Assembly: GCA_963799045.1 (NCBI GenBank)
Contig: CAWCVN010000007.1
Location: 372,001-436,000 of the forward strand
DNA length: 64,000 nucleotides
Direction of reading: 5' to 3'
Source of the DNA: DASRSS01 sp963799045
Lineage (GTDB): Bacteria; Actinomycetota; Actinomycetes; Mycobacteriales; Jatrophihabitantaceae
Shown here: piece by piece, positions 43,314 to 52,805 of the stretch
How positions within the stretch are numbered: the stretch's first letter is position 1
Layout of the letters: every line of letters begins with the position of its first letter
The notes under the pieces: generated by a model
The model's database searches: none
Told to the model about the DNA's origin: nothing
What the model saw: the letters and a program-made list of their open reading frames with translations, nothing else
Position numbers and translations under genes: made by a program

Positions 43314-45108
43314 GAACCCCTCCTCTGAAGACAGTGATCGTCCCGGACGATCTTGACACAAAGCGCCATCCGAACCGCCACGCGTCAGTCGCTCTCCGCC
43401 TTGGCCGGCAGCAAGTCTGATCATTTCGGACTGGATCGTCCGCGCGAAGAGAGTTATCTTCCGAGAGCCCCTCGAACATATTCGAACTAGGTGGGCAGAA
43501 GGGAGGCAACTCATGAACGACAGCGACGCACCCGGAGCACTGGCGGTCTCCTACCTACGCGTATCGACCAAGGAACAGGCCGAGCGCGGCGGCAGGGAGG
43601 AAGGCTTCTCGATCCCCGCCCAGCGGGAGGCGAACCAGCGCAAGGCCGATTCGCTTGGCGCGGCCGTGGTGGAGTGGTTCACCGACGCCGGCGAGTCTGC
43701 CCGAAGTGCCGACGCGGCCCGAGCTGCAGCGGATGCTCGCCTACGTCGCTGAGCACCCGGTCAAGTACTGCATCGTGCACAAACTCGACCGACTCGCCCG
43801 CAACCGCGCCGACGACGTAGCCATCCACTTTGCGCTCACCCAGGCCGGGGTCACCCTGGTGTCCACGACGGAGAACATCGACGAGACCCCATCCGGAATG
43901 CTGATGCACGGCATCATGAGCTCGATCGCCGAGTTCTACTCCCGCAACCTCGCCAACGAAGTCACCAAAGGTCTTGTCCAGAAGGCCAGTTTGGGCGGCA
44001 CCGTCAGCCGCGCCCCGCTCGGCTACCGCAACGTCGTTCTCACCGACGACCTCGGTCGCACGCTGCGCACCGTCGAGGTCGACACCGACCGCGCACACCT
44101 CATCACCTGGGCCTTCCTGACCTACGCCGACGGCGAGGACTCCGTCGCCGATCTTGTCGACCGAACTCAACGACCGCGGCCTGACCACCCGGCCGACCCC
44201 GAAGTGGCCGGCCAAGCCCGTGTCCGTGCCCTCGTTGCACAAGCTGCTGCGCAACCCGTACTACAAGGGCGAGGTCGTCTACCGCGGCCTGCGCTATCCC
44301 GGCGTCCACCCGCCACTCATTGACCCGGGGACCTGGCACCGGGTTCAGGACCGGCTGACGGCGAACAACCAGGCCGGTACCAACCAGCGCACCCACCGCC
44401 ACTACCTCAAAGGCTCGGCCTACTGCGGCTCTTGCGGCAGCCGGTTAATGCTCCTCGACACCACCAACCGGCACGGCAGCCGCTACGCCTACTTCATCTG
44501 CTCCGGACGGCACACCAAACGCACCGAGTGCACCCGTCAAGCCATGCTCGTCGACACCATCGCCGACCTCATCGAGCGCGAATACCGCACCATCGCCCTC
44601 TCCCCGGACCTGCGCGACCACGTCGACCAGCTGGTCAACGAAGACTTCGACGCACTCCACGCCGCCGCCGAGACCGAACGACGCGACCTAGCCGCCCGGC
44701 GCACGAAACTCATCGCGCAACGGCAGAAGCTGCTCGACGCCCACTATGCCGGCGCCATCCCCCTCGACCTACTCAAGACCGAACAAGACCGCATCGCCAG
44801 CCAGCTGCTCAACGTCGAACAGCGACTGGACGCCGCGAACACCACCTACGAGGCCGCCCGGGCCCGGCTCGCCGACTGCCTGGACCTCGCCCGCGACTGC
44901 CACGCCGCCTACCTGCAAGCCGACGACAACACCCGCCGCCTGTTCAACCAAGCCTTCTTCCACAAGATCTACATCGACGAAGACGACACCGTCCGCTTCG
45001 ACTACAACCCGCCGTACGATCAGCTTCTCGCCCGCCTCGTCCCTGCCACCCAGCACCAGGCAAGCCGGCACCGCCACACGGTCGGCAACGGGCCCCAAGG
45101 AACGCAAA

Positions 45109-45136
45109 ACGCCCGTCGGTCAACACCGACGGGCGT
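45109..45136. terminator. Hairpin after the integrase core
   Basis: Perfect 12-bp inverted repeat ACGCCCGTCGGT-CAAC-ACCGACGGGCGT. Very stable stem with a 4-base loop. It probably ends integrase transcription, in tandem with the next hairpin; no T run follows directly. Confidence 0.65.
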
Positions 45137-45138
45137 AT

Positions 45139-45176
45139 CCCTGGATCCCGCCGGCATCGACGAGGTCCAGGGTTTT
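45139..45176 (+). terminator. Rho-independent terminator-like hairpin upstream of tRNA-Ala
   Basis: CCCTGGA (45139-45145) and TCCAGGG (45166-45172) form a 7-bp stem, followed by TTTT at 45173-45176 on the plus strand. A second stop for transcripts from the mobile element before the tRNA gene. Confidence 0.55.
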
Positions 45177-45188
45177 CATCCGAGCAAT

Positions 45189-45266
<78 letters not shown>

Positions 45267-45328
45267 GGATCCTTCCGGCTGGCCCGGCGGGCGGGCCGTC
45301 GATCAGGGTATCAGGACCGAAAGCACGC

Positions 45329-46015
45329 CTAAGACGCGCGGCGCTCGGCGATGACCTCGGTCGGGGCGTCGCCCTCGACATACAGCCCGGTGAGATCCAT
45401 CGTGTCCATGCTCTGCAGATCCAGGTCGTCGTCGTCGATGCGCACGACCGACTCCGGAGCGCGCTCGAAGCGTTCGGACTCCTCGGTGGCGTCGTAGCCG
45501 ACGTCGCGGCGCACGCTGGCGCGCTCCAGGCGGCTCGCCCGGCGCTCGCGATCGCGCAGCGCCTGGCTGCGCAGGAAGTACAGATAGCCGACCAGGCCGA
45601 AGGTGAACAGCACGCCGGGCAGCCACATGATGCCGCCGACCAGCACGGCCAGCGCCAGGAACAGCACGCTGCCGACACCGAGCACGGACAGCGAGCGGCG
45701 CCGGCGGCGCATCATCTGCGCTCGAGCCTCGGACATCTCCGAGCGGTCGACGGGGTGCATCAGGGCCTCCTGGGCAGCGGGCACGGGGCGGCGGGCGGGC
45801 GCGGCGACTGCCGTGTCCCGGCGCGCACCGGGAACGAACACCTCGGCGCGGTCGTCGGCGAGGTGCGGGCGCCTGCCGAGCGCCCGCATGGACCGGCCGA
45901 ATCTGTCGACCGAGCGGTCCCGGCGGCGCTCGTCACCGCGGCGCACCAGCATCGGCACCACCACGATCAGCCAGAGCACGGCGAGGACGAAGACCGTCAT
46001 CATCGGTGACAGCAC
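45329..46015 (-). CDS. sepX: SepX/GlpR-like divisome membrane protein
   Basis: 228 residues from a GTG at 46015 with GGAGG 6 bases upstream. One N-terminal TM helix (VFVLAVLWLIVVVPMLV), then RRGDERRRDRSVDRFGRSMRAL, a linker, two closely spaced TM helices near residue 110-150 (VLGVGSVLFLALAVLVGG and LPGVLFTFGLVGYLYFL), and a basic then acidic C-terminus. Streptomyces SepX is a cell-division membrane protein with this layout. The position next to rimJ-moeA-galU is the same as for Rv0996 in mycobacteria, which supports the call. Confidence 0.8.
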   Translation of the reverse strand: MLSPMMTVFVLAVLWLIVVVPMLVRRGDERRRDRSVDRFGRSMRALGRRPHLADDRAEVFVPGARRDTAVAAPARRPVPAAQEALMHPVDRSEMSEARAQMMRRRRRSLSVLGVGSVLFLALAVLVGGIMWLPGVLFTFGLVGYLYFLRSQALRDRERRASRLERASVRRDVGYDATEESERFERAPESVVRIDDDDLDLQSMDTMDLTGLYVEGDAPTEVIAERRAS

Positions 46016-46107
46016 TTCGCACCTCCAGTCACACCAGTAACAGCTTCCGGCCACGGTAGTCACGCGGACCCCCGTGGCCCGGGAGCCGCCCCGGCGTGTC
46101 GGTCCGA

Positions 46108-46729
46108 TTAACCGGGGGGCGCGGGCAGCGCACCCAGGCGCGAGAGCATCGAGCCGCCGGCCGTCTCCTCGACCGTGACGGCGAAGGCGACGTGATCGCG
46201 CCACCCGCCGGCGATGTCGAGGAAGCGCTCGTAGAAGCCCTCGCGGCGCAGCCCCAGCTTCTCGACCACGCGCAGGCTGGCCGCGTTCTCCGGCCGGATA
46301 TCGATCTCGACCCGGTGCAGCCCGACCACCGCGAAGCAATGGTCGATCAGCAGCGCGACCGCGGTCGGGGTGATGCCACGCCCGGCCACATGCCGGTCGA
46401 TCCAGTAGCCCACGGTGCACGAGCGCAACGCGCCGTAAACTGACGTTGGAGGCGTTCACCTGGCCCGCCAGCCGCCCGCCGTAGAAGATCATGAACGGCA
46501 ACATCACGCCCGTGCGGCCGCCACGCCGCAGCGCGCTGTGCAGGGGCGGCCACGCGCCCAGCGCGCTGCGCTCGGCCCAGTTCGACGTCGACGACGGCTC
46601 CCACGGCTCGAGCCACTGCTGATTGCGGGTACGCAGCTCGCTCCACGCCCGACCGTCCCGCAGCCGGGGCGGGCGCAGCTGCACCGGTCCCGCGGTCAGC
46701 TTCGCGGGCCATCCCGGGTGGCGCGGCAC
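46108..46729 (-). pseudogene. rimJ: RimJ-type GNAT acetyltransferase with one frameshift
   Basis: Would be about 206 residues. The N-terminal part (LTAGPVQLRPPRLRDGRAW, NQQWLEPWEPS) is in one frame and the GNAT core (CTVGYWIDRHVAGRGITPTAVAL with the acetyl-CoA loop, RVEIDIRPENAASLRVVEKLGLRREGF) in another. The break lies in a run of three A at 46437-46439; removing one restores QVNASNVSYGALRSCTVGYW. The total length is 3n+1. This GNAT acetylates the N-terminus of a ribosomal protein in E. coli. Position between moeA and sepX matches mycobacteria. A base-calling error is a reasonable explanation. Confidence 0.83.
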
Positions 46730-46736
46730 GGTCGGC

Positions 46737-47978
46737 TCAGCGGTTGGACAGCAGCAACGGAACGACGGTGACGCGCGAGCCCGCGGCGACCTCGGTGATC
46801 TCCTCGTCCACCACGACCAGGCAGTTAGACGCCGCCATCGAGGCGATCAGGTGCGAGCCCGAGCCGCCGATCAGCGACACGCTGTACCCACCGCTCGCCT
46901 CGCGATGCAGCACGCCGCGGCGGTACTGCCGGATGCCGGGCGCGCTGTCGATGCGCTCCAGCGCCACCGCCTGGACGGTCGCCCGGTGCAGGCTGCGCTT
47001 GCCGAGCAGCTTGCGGATCGCCGGGCGCACGAACGCCTCGAACGACACCAGCGCGCTGACCGGGTTACCCGGCAGGCAGAAGATCGGCACCCGGTCGCCG
47101 AGGTGGCCGAAGCCCTGCGGCTTGCCCGGCTGCATCGCCACCCGGGTGAACTCGACCGTGCCGAGTTCGGACAGCGCCTGCTTGACCACGTCGAAGGCGC
47201 CCATGCTCACCCCGCCCGTGGTGACCAGCAGATCCGCGCGCAGCAGCAGGCTCTCCAGCACGTCCAGCAGCCGGGAGTGGTCGTCGGGGATGATCCCGAC
47301 GCGACGCGCGTCCGCTCCGGCATCGCGGGCGGCGGCGGTGAGCAGGTACGAGTTCGAGTCGGTCACCTCACCGAAGGCCGGCTTGTGCCCCACGTCGATC
47401 AGCTCGCTGCCGGTGGAGACCACCAGCACCCGGGGACGCGGCTGCACCAGCACGCGGTCGCGCCCGATCGCCGCCAGCAGCGCCAGCTGTTGCGGCCCCA
47501 GGGCCGCGCCGGCGCTGAGTGCGGGTGCACCGGCCTTGAGGTCCTCCCCGGCGCGGCGGACGCATTCGCCGCTGTGCACCGGCCGCATGATCGACACCCG
47601 CGCGACACCGCGGTCGGTGTCCTCGAGCGGGATCACGGCGTCGGCTCCCGCCGGGATCGGCGCCCCGGTCATGATGCGCATCGCCAGCCGGGGGCCCATG
47701 CCCGAGCGCGACGTGGCGCCCGCGGCGACGTCCCCGACCACGGGCAGCACCACCGGGCTCTCCGGCCCGGCGTCACGCGTGTCGACCGCGCGAAGCGCAT
47801 AGCCGTCCATCGCCGAGTTGTCGAAGCCGGGCAGCGGAACCTCGCTGGCGACGTTCTCGGCGAGCAACAGGCCCTGCGCATCCAGCAGCGTCAGCCCGAT
47901 CGGATCCATCGATCCGATGCCGGCGAGAACGAGAGCCAGGTGTTCGTCGACGGTGCGCAGCCGACCCTGCTCAGCCAC
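46737..47978 (-). CDS. moeA: Molybdopterin molybdotransferase MoeA
   Basis: 413 residues. Inserts molybdate into adenylated molybdopterin. Key segments: PLPGFDNSAMDGYALRA near residue 50, RIMTGAPIPAGADAVIP near residue 102, STGSELIDVG near residue 192, TDSNSYLL, and VTTGGVSMGAFDVVK near residue 252, plus MQPGKPQGFG and FCLPGNPVSALVSFE. It overlaps galU by 8 bases and is 7 bases before rimJ. Together with moaE, moaB and moaC about 4-6 kb away it supplies the Moco pathway. Confidence 0.93.
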   Translation of the reverse strand: MAEQGRLRTVDEHLALVLAGIGSMDPIGLTLLDAQGLLLAENVASEVPLPGFDNSAMDGYALRAVDTRDAGPESPVVLPVVGDVAAGATSRSGMGPRLAMRIMTGAPIPAGADAVIPLEDTDRGVARVSIMRPVHSGECVRRAGEDLKAGAPALSAGAALGPQQLALLAAIGRDRVLVQPRPRVLVVSTGSELIDVGHKPAFGEVTDSNSYLLTAAARDAGADARRVGIIPDDHSRLLDVLESLLLRADLLVTTGGVSMGAFDVVKQALSELGTVEFTRVAMQPGKPQGFGHLGDRVPIFCLPGNPVSALVSFEAFVRPAIRKLLGKRSLHRATVQAVALERIDSAPGIRQYRRGVLHREASGGYSVSLIGGSGSHLIASMAASNCLVVVDEEITEVAAGSRVTVVPLLLSNR

Positions 47979-48903
47979 CGGCCGCTCCCCCGGAGTCGCG
48001 CTCGACGACGTGCTGGACGAGCCAGTCGCTGAACTCCGAGCCGATCTCGTGATGCCGCTCGGCGAACTGCACGACCGCCTTGACGTACTCGAGGCGGTTG
48101 CCCGTGTCGTATCGGCGGCCGCGGAAGACGACGCCGTGCACCGGCACGCCCTCGTGCGCGAGACGCTTCATCGCATCGGTGAGCTGGATCTCGCCGCCGC
48201 TGCCCGGCTCGGTACGCCGCAGCGCGTCGAAGATCTCCGGCGGGAGCACGTAGCGGCCGGTGATGGCCAGCGTGCTCGGCGCCTCGTCCGGGCTCGGCTT
48301 CTCGACCATGTCGACGATCCGCACGACGTCACCGGCCGGGTCACTGTCCGGCGCGAGAACGACGCAGCCGTACAGGCGGATGTCCTCGCGCGGGACGTCG
48401 GACAGACCGATCACGACGCCGCCGTGCTCGGCATAGACGTCCATCATCGGGCCGAGCAGCGCGTCGCGCTCGTCGATGATCTCGTCCGGGAGAAGCACGG
48501 CGATGGCCTCCCCGGCGGCGAACTGTTCGCCGTGGGCGACGGCATCGCCGAGGCCGCGGGGCGAGGCCTGGCGGACCTCGTGGATGGTGGCCAGCTGACC
48601 GGCACGCTGCACGGCGGCCAGCGTCACCATGTCGCCCTTCGCCTCGAGCACCGCCTCGAGCTCGGGATCGGTGGCGAAGTAGTCGACGAGGGCCTGCTTT
48701 CCCTCCGCGAGCACGACCAGCACGTCGCTCACACCGTTCTCGCTGGCCTCGGCCACCACCAGCTCGAGCGCCGGCGTCGTGACGATCGGCGCGAGCTCCT
48801 TCGGCACTGACTTCGTCAACGGCAGGAAGCGGGTGCCACGGCCCGCGGCGGGAATGACCGCCTTGCGGATCCGTCGCGTCGAACTGTCGGCGCTGTGGAC
48901 CAT
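47971..48903 (-). CDS. galU: UTP-glucose-1-phosphate uridylyltransferase GalU
   Basis: 310 residues. Makes UDP-glucose. The nucleotidyltransferase signature AVIPAAGRGTRFLPLTKSVPKELAPI is near residue 15, PRGLGDAVAHG near residue 113, and LPDEIID near residue 135. VEKPSPDEAPS and GRYVLPPEIFD near residue 195, and LTDAMKRLA near residue 240. The stop overlaps the moeA start by 8 bases. It is the first gene of galU-moeA-rimJ-sepX and divergent from the folate cyclo-ligase gene (63-bp spacer). Confidence 0.94.
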   Translation of the reverse strand: MVHSADSSTRRIRKAVIPAAGRGTRFLPLTKSVPKELAPIVTTPALELVVAEASENGVSDVLVVLAEGKQALVDYFATDPELEAVLEAKGDMVTLAAVQRAGQLATIHEVRQASPRGLGDAVAHGEQFAAGEAIAVLLPDEIIDERDALLGPMMDVYAEHGGVVIGLSDVPREDIRLYGCVVLAPDSDPAGDVVRIVDMVEKPSPDEAPSTLAITGRYVLPPEIFDALRRTEPGSGGEIQLTDAMKRLAHEGVPVHGVVFRGRRYDTGNRLEYVKAVVQFAERHHEIGSEFSDWLVQHVVERDSGGAAGG

Positions 48904-48966
48904 ATGTCGAGACTAGGGCACCCAAGGCGTAGCCGCTGCGGCGCCCGGCTGCGCGACAATCGGCAG

Positions 48967-49536
48967 ATGTCCCCGGCTCGGTCCAGCGACACCACCGCGG
49001 AGAAGGAACGGCTGCGGCGGGCGCTGCTCGCCGCGCGCGCGGAACGCAGCCCCGCTGACCTCGAACGCGCTCGGGACGCCATCCGTGCGGCCGTGCTCGC
49101 GGTCTACGAGCGCGCCGGGTGGTCCTGCGTCGCGGCCTACGAGCCCCTGCGCACCGAACCCGGCTCGACCCAGCTGCTCACCGGCCTGCGCGAGCGGGGC
49201 GTGCAGGTGCTCGTCCCGGCCCTGCGGCCCGACCGGGACCTGGACTGGACCGAGTGGGACGGCACCGCGCGCGCCGGCAAGGCGCTGCTCGGGCTGACGG
49301 CGATCCGGCGAGCCGAGGCCGTGCTGGTACCGGCGCTCGCGGTCGCGGCCAACGGCGTGCGGCTGGGGCGGGGCGGCGGCTCGTACGACCGGGCGCTGAG
49401 CCGGGTCGCGCCCGGTATCCCCCGCGTGGCGCTGCTGTTCACCGGCGAGGTGGTGGACCGGCTGCCCGCCGACCCGTGGGACGTGCGGGTCAGCGACGTC
49501 GTCACCCCGGCCGGTTGGCAGCGGCTGCACGGCTGA
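48967..49536 (+). CDS. 5-formyltetrahydrofolate cyclo-ligase
   Basis: 189 residues. Converts 5-formyl-THF to 5,10-methenyl-THF with ATP. Motifs: KERLRRALLAARAER at the N-terminus, EPLRTEPGSTQLL near residue 60, and the nucleotide-binding GRGGGSYDRAL near residue 138. ALLFTGEVVDRLPADPWDVRVSDVVT near the end is typical. Divergent from galU, as in mycobacteria. Confidence 0.9.
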   Translation: MSPARSSDTTAEKERLRRALLAARAERSPADLERARDAIRAAVLAVYERAGWSCVAAYEPLRTEPGSTQLLTGLRERGVQVLVPALRPDRDLDWTEWDGTARAGKALLGLTAIRRAEAVLVPALAVAANGVRLGRGGGSYDRALSRVAPGIPRVALLFTGEVVDRLPADPWDVRVSDVVTPAGWQRLHG

Positions 49537-49659
49537 GCCTTCGCCGCGCGGCGATTGGACAGGGAATAGGGAGATCGGTCACCATGGTTAGCAGTCTTAG
49601 CGCACGAGTGCCAGCACGGTGCCGGCCCGGTGCGCGACGGCACGGAGGAACCGAGAGCG

Positions 49660-50061
49660 ATGCCCACCTACCAGTACGCCTGCACCGACGGACGCTGCGG
49701 TCACAAATTCGAGCTGGTGCAGTCGTTCACCGACCCGGCGGCCAGCGAGTGCCCGACCTGCAGCGGCCCGGTCCGGAAGGTCTACTCCGCAGTCGGGGTC
49801 GTGTTCAAGGGCTCAGGCTTCTATCGCACCGACAGCCGCGCCGACAGCCGCGGCGGGTCCGGCCCGAAGAGCTCCGGCTCGTCGAGTTCGGGCGGCGGCG
49901 ACAAGGGCAGCACCGACAAGGGCAGCACCGACAAGGGCAGCACCGACAAGGGCGGTAGCGATCCGGGCGGCTCGGCCAAGTCCGGGGACGCGAAGGCGGC
50001 CAAGTCCGGCTCGCAGTCCGGCTCGTCCGGCGCCACGGCACCCAGCGCCGCCTCAGCCTGA
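49660..50061 (+). CDS. FmdB-family zinc-ribbon protein with Ser/Gly-rich tail
   Basis: 133 residues. N-terminal FmdB zinc ribbon: MPTYQYACTDGRCGHKFELVQSF, then ECPTCSGPVRKVY (two Cys pairs). FKGSGFYRTD ends the conserved domain near residue 57. The rest is a disordered tail with a threefold DKGST repeat and Ala/Ser/Gly. The mycobacterial counterpart in the same position (Rv0991c) has been described as a zinc-ribbon chaperone-like protein; from sequence I only claim the domain. Confidence 0.88.
   Translation: MPTYQYACTDGRCGHKFELVQSFTDPAASECPTCSGPVRKVYSAVGVVFKGSGFYRTDSRADSRGGSGPKSSGSSSSGGGDKGSTDKGSTDKGSTDKGGSDPGGSAKSGDAKAAKSGSQSGSSGATAPSAASA
49900..49944. repeat. 15-bp tandem repeat in the FmdB tail
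   Basis: Three exact copies of GACAAGGGCAGCACC, followed by a partial copy to 49952. Encodes Asp-Lys-Gly-Ser-Thr units in a disordered tail. In-frame copy-number change would lengthen the tail without a frameshift. Confidence 0.9.
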
Positions 50062-50170
50062 GGCGCGCGCCGCCGACAACCGGGCCGGCCCCGTCCACAG
50101 GGCGGCGCGTTGTCCACATTCCGGCCCGGCCGGCCCCGAGGCATCGCCGCATCGGCCTAGCCTCGCCAGC

Positions 50171-50635
50171 GTGTTCGCCGCCGGTTACACCTACCTGACC
50201 CGGTTGGGCCGCTGGCCCCGCCGCGTCGCAGTGCTGGCCTGCCTGCTGCTCGCCGCCACCAGCGCGCTCACCACCCGATCCGGTCCGTCCGCCGATGGCC
50301 CGCGCCGGACTCCCGCGCCGGCCAACCCGATCGCCGCGCGGCTGCGCCCTGGCCAGGTCGCGGCGCCGATCACCGTGGCCGGCGGTTCGATGTCCGGCTT
50401 CCTGCATGCCGGCGACCACGTCGACGTCTATGCCTCCGGCGACGCTCTCGCGGCCGACCCGGCCTGCACGACCAGCACCGCCGTGGGCACAGGCGTGCCC
50501 GTGCTGTCCGTCGCCGACCCACCCGCCGGCGCCAGCGGTGCCCGGCTCGTCGTCGCCGTCGACCGCAGCGCGGCCGAGCGGCTGGCGGCGCTGCAACATT
50601 GTGATCTTCTCGCCGTGCTCGACGGCGAGCCCTAG
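50171..50635 (+). CDS. SAF-domain (CpaB/flagellar P-ring chaperone-like) protein
   Basis: 154 residues. One TM helix or signal anchor near residue 20 (VAVLACLLLAATSALTT), then a SAF domain: NPIAARLRPGQVAAPITVAG, GFLHAGDHVDVYASGD, and ARLVVAVDRSAAERLAALQHCDLLAVLD. Relatives include CpaB of type IVb pilus systems; single-copy versions occur beside fmdB and mscL in actinobacteria. Function here unknown. GTG start assumed; no clear ribosome site. Confidence 0.75.
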   Translation: MFAAGYTYLTRLGRWPRRVAVLACLLLAATSALTTRSGPSADGPRRTPAPANPIAARLRPGQVAAPITVAGGSMSGFLHAGDHVDVYASGDALAADPACTTSTAVGTGVPVLSVADPPAGASGARLVVAVDRSAAERLAALQHCDLLAVLDGEP

Positions 50636-50685
50636 CATCTCCCCCAGGGCGGCAGGGCGCGGCCCGATGCGGTCAAGGAGTCGCC

Positions 50686-51093
50686 ATGATCAAGGGCTTC
50701 AAGGAATTCGTCATGCGAGGCAACGTGGTCGACCTCGCGATCGCGGTCGTGATCGGCGCCGCGTTCACCGCCGTCGTGAACGCGGTGGTCACGGACCTGA
50801 TCACGCCGCTCATCGCCGCGATCGTCGGCAAGCACGATTTCGGCAAGCTCAGCTTCACGATCCACCACAGCCAGTTCATGTACGGCGACCTGATCAACAA
50901 GCTGATTGCGTTCGGGACCGTCGCCGCAGTGATCTACTTCGCGATCGTGGTGCCGCTGAACGATCTCGCGAAACGGCGCGCGGCCAAGGTCGAGTCGGGC
51001 GAACCCGACCCGGAGCCCCGATCGCAGGACATCATCCTGCTGGAGCAGATCCGCGACCTGCTCGCCGAAGGTCGTGCGCAGGCGAAGAGCTGA
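50686..51093 (+). CDS. mscL: Large-conductance mechanosensitive channel MscL
   Basis: 135 residues. Osmotic safety valve. The family N-terminus MIKGFKEFVMRGNVVDLAIAVVIGAAF is present with the pore helix TM1, then VVNAVVTDLITPLIA, a periplasmic loop, TM2 (FGTVAAVIYFAIVVPL) and a cytoplasmic helix (LLEQIRDLLAEGRAQ). AAGGAG stands 7 bases before the ATG. Confidence 0.95.
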   Translation: MIKGFKEFVMRGNVVDLAIAVVIGAAFTAVVNAVVTDLITPLIAAIVGKHDFGKLSFTIHHSQFMYGDLINKLIAFGTVAAVIYFAIVVPLNDLAKRRAAKVESGEPDPEPRSQDIILLEQIRDLLAEGRAQAKS

Positions 51094-51103
51094 GCCGTAC
51101 GGC

Positions 51104-51274
51104 TCACTCGTGGTGGGGCGGGCGCTCCCGGCGATACCACTCGTCGTCGCGCTCGCGTGAGCGCGGATCGTCGCCCCATGCTTCGTCGCGATCCTCGCGC
51201 GCGCGCTCGGGCAGCACGGGCTCGTCGTCCCGCTCGCGGCCGCGGCGGGCACGCGGCTCGGCCGGCTCGCTCAT
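51104..51274 (-). CDS. Small charged hypothetical protein
   Basis: 56 residues rich in Arg, Glu and Asp with DEAWGDDPRSRERDDEWYRRERPPHH near the end. Its ATG shares a base with the moaE stop (TGATG), so it is translated after moaE. Similar tiny WG...DDEWY proteins occur beside moaE in other actinobacteria as I recall, which favours a real gene. No function known. Confidence 0.6.
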   Translation of the reverse strand: MSEPAEPRARRGRERDDEPVLPERAREDRDEAWGDDPRSRERDDEWYRRERPPHHE

Positions 51275-51705
51275 CAGGGACAGTTCACCCACTCGTCGCC
51301 GCCGTCGGCGAACACCTGCCGCTTCCACACCGGCAGCCGGTGCTTGACCTCCTCGACCAGGCGGGCGCAGACCTCGAACGCCTCCGCACGGTGCTCGGTC
51401 GACACCGCCGCGACCAGCGCGACGTCACCGACCCCCAGCACGCCGGTCCGGTGGCTGACCGCCACGCCCAGCACCCGCGGGTCGGCGGCGACCTCCGCGG
51501 CGATCGTCTCCAGCTCACGCTGGGCGGTGGGGTGCGCCTGGTAGTCCAGCTCCACGACGTCGCGGTCGTGGTCGCGCTCGCGCACCACCCCGCAGAAGCT
51601 CACGACCGCGCCGGCGCGTACGCCGGCGACGGCGGCCTCGTGCGCGGCGACGTCCAGCGGTGCATCCGACACCGCCACCAGCCGCGCCCGCACCCCGCTG
51701 CTCAC
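51274..51705 (-). CDS. moaE: Molybdopterin synthase catalytic subunit MoaE
   Basis: 143 residues. Key segments: SDAPLDVAAHEAAVAG, GAVVSFCGVVRERDHDR near residue 34, LDYQAHPTAQREL near residue 53, HRTGVLGVGDVALVAAVSTEHRAEAFE, and the active-site Lys pair in EEVKHRLPVWKRQVFADG near residue 120. Part of moaC-moaB-moaE; the GTGA overlap with the moaB gene implies coupling. The partner MoaD is not in the window. Confidence 0.93.
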   Translation of the reverse strand: MSSGVRARLVAVSDAPLDVAAHEAAVAGVRAGAVVSFCGVVRERDHDRDVVELDYQAHPTAQRELETIAAEVAADPRVLGVAVSHRTGVLGVGDVALVAAVSTEHRAEAFEVCARLVEEVKHRLPVWKRQVFADGGDEWVNCP

Positions 51706-52211
51706 GCGCCCGTCCCCCCAGCGTCGAGCCCGCCCCCGGGGCGGTGGTCACCGCCGGCCAGTTGATCGACGGCGTGCTCGAGCAGGGGCTCGAGCAGCGC
51801 GAATCCGTCGCGCGCACCGCTCGGCGAGCCCGGCAGGCAGCACACGAGGACGGCGCCGATCGTGCCGGCGATGCCGCGCGAGAGCACCGCGCTCGCGACG
51901 GTCGGGTAGGCGCTGAGCCGCACGGCCTCCGCGATGCCCGGGATCTCACGATCCAGCAGCGGCCGTACCGCCTCGGGGGTGACGTCGGTCGGCGTCAGGC
52001 CGGTGCCGCCGGTGGTCAGCACAACCCGTGCCCCGCCTGCGATCGCCTCGCGGATCGCGGCCCGGATGGCGTCGACGTCGTCGGGGACGACCACCCGGGC
52101 GGAGACCGTGTGGCCGGCGCCGGCGAGCAGCTCGGCCAGCAGCCGTCCGGAGTCGTCGGGTCGCTCGCCGGCGGCTGACCGGTTGGAGCAGGTGATCACC
52201 GCGACGTTCAC
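51702..52211 (-). CDS. Molybdopterin adenylyltransferase-type protein (MoaB/MogA)
   Basis: 169 residues. Motifs: VAVITCSNRSAAGERPDDSG near residue 2, VVPDDVDAIRAAI, and VVLTTGGTGLTPTDVTPEAV near residue 65, then VLVCCLPGSPSGARDGF near residue 125 (molybdopterin-binding loop). The GTG at 52211 overlaps the moaC stop by 4 bases. MoaB and MogA cannot be separated from the sequence alone; the activity would be MPT adenylation. Confidence 0.88.
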   Translation of the reverse strand: MNVAVITCSNRSAAGERPDDSGRLLAELLAGAGHTVSARVVVPDDVDAIRAAIREAIAGGARVVLTTGGTGLTPTDVTPEAVRPLLDREIPGIAEAVRLSAYPTVASAVLSRGIAGTIGAVLVCCLPGSPSGARDGFALLEPLLEHAVDQLAGGDHRPGGGLDAGGTGA

Positions 52212-52693
52212 GGCCGCGCCCACGGCCCGCTCCGTCCACCGGCCTTCGCTTCCAGCCGCACGTCGGTCAGCTCGGCGCCCCGGTCGACGGCCTTCACCAT
52301 GTCGTAGAGCGCAAGCCCGGTCACGACGACCGAGGTCAGCGCCTCCATCTCGACGCCGGTGCGGTCGGCCGTGCGGGTGGTGGCGGTGATGTGTACGCAG
52401 TCCTCGCCGAGTTCGAGATCGACGTTCACGCCGTGCAGCGCCACCGGGTGGCACAGCGGAACCAGATCCGGCGTGCGCTTCGCGGCCGCGATGCCGGCCA
52501 CCCGGGCCACGGCGAGCGCGTCGCCCTTCGGCAGCCCGTCACGGCGCAGCAGCGCGAGCACCTCGGGCGTGGTCACGAACCTGCCCGTTGCCGTCGCGGT
52601 GCGCGCCGTGACGTCCTTGGCCGAGACGTCGACCATGCGCGCCGCGCCGCGCTCGTCGAGATGGGTGAGCTCCACAGCAACGAGCCTAACCAC
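52208..52693 (-). CDS. moaC: Cyclic pyranopterin monophosphate synthase MoaC
   Basis: 161 residues from the GTG at 52693; GTG 52675 would give the more usual N-terminus (ELTHLDERGAARMVDVSAK). Motifs: KDVTARTATATGRF, KGDALAVARVAGI, and LVPLCHPVALHGVNVDLEL near residue 80, then GVEMEALTSVVVTGLALYDMVKA near residue 113. First of moaC-moaB-moaE. Confidence 0.93.
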   Translation of the reverse strand: MVRLVAVELTHLDERGAARMVDVSAKDVTARTATATGRFVTTPEVLALLRRDGLPKGDALAVARVAGIAAAKRTPDLVPLCHPVALHGVNVDLELGEDCVHITATTRTADRTGVEMEALTSVVVTGLALYDMVKAVDRGAELTDVRLEAKAGGRSGPWARP

Positions 52694-52805
52694 TCATCCG
52701 GTCCACAGCAGGACCCGAGCCGCCGCCCACCCGGCCGAGCCACGATCAGCGTCGGCACCGCCTCGACAGGACCGAACCCCTCGTTCCCGGCATGATGGGA
52801 CCGTC

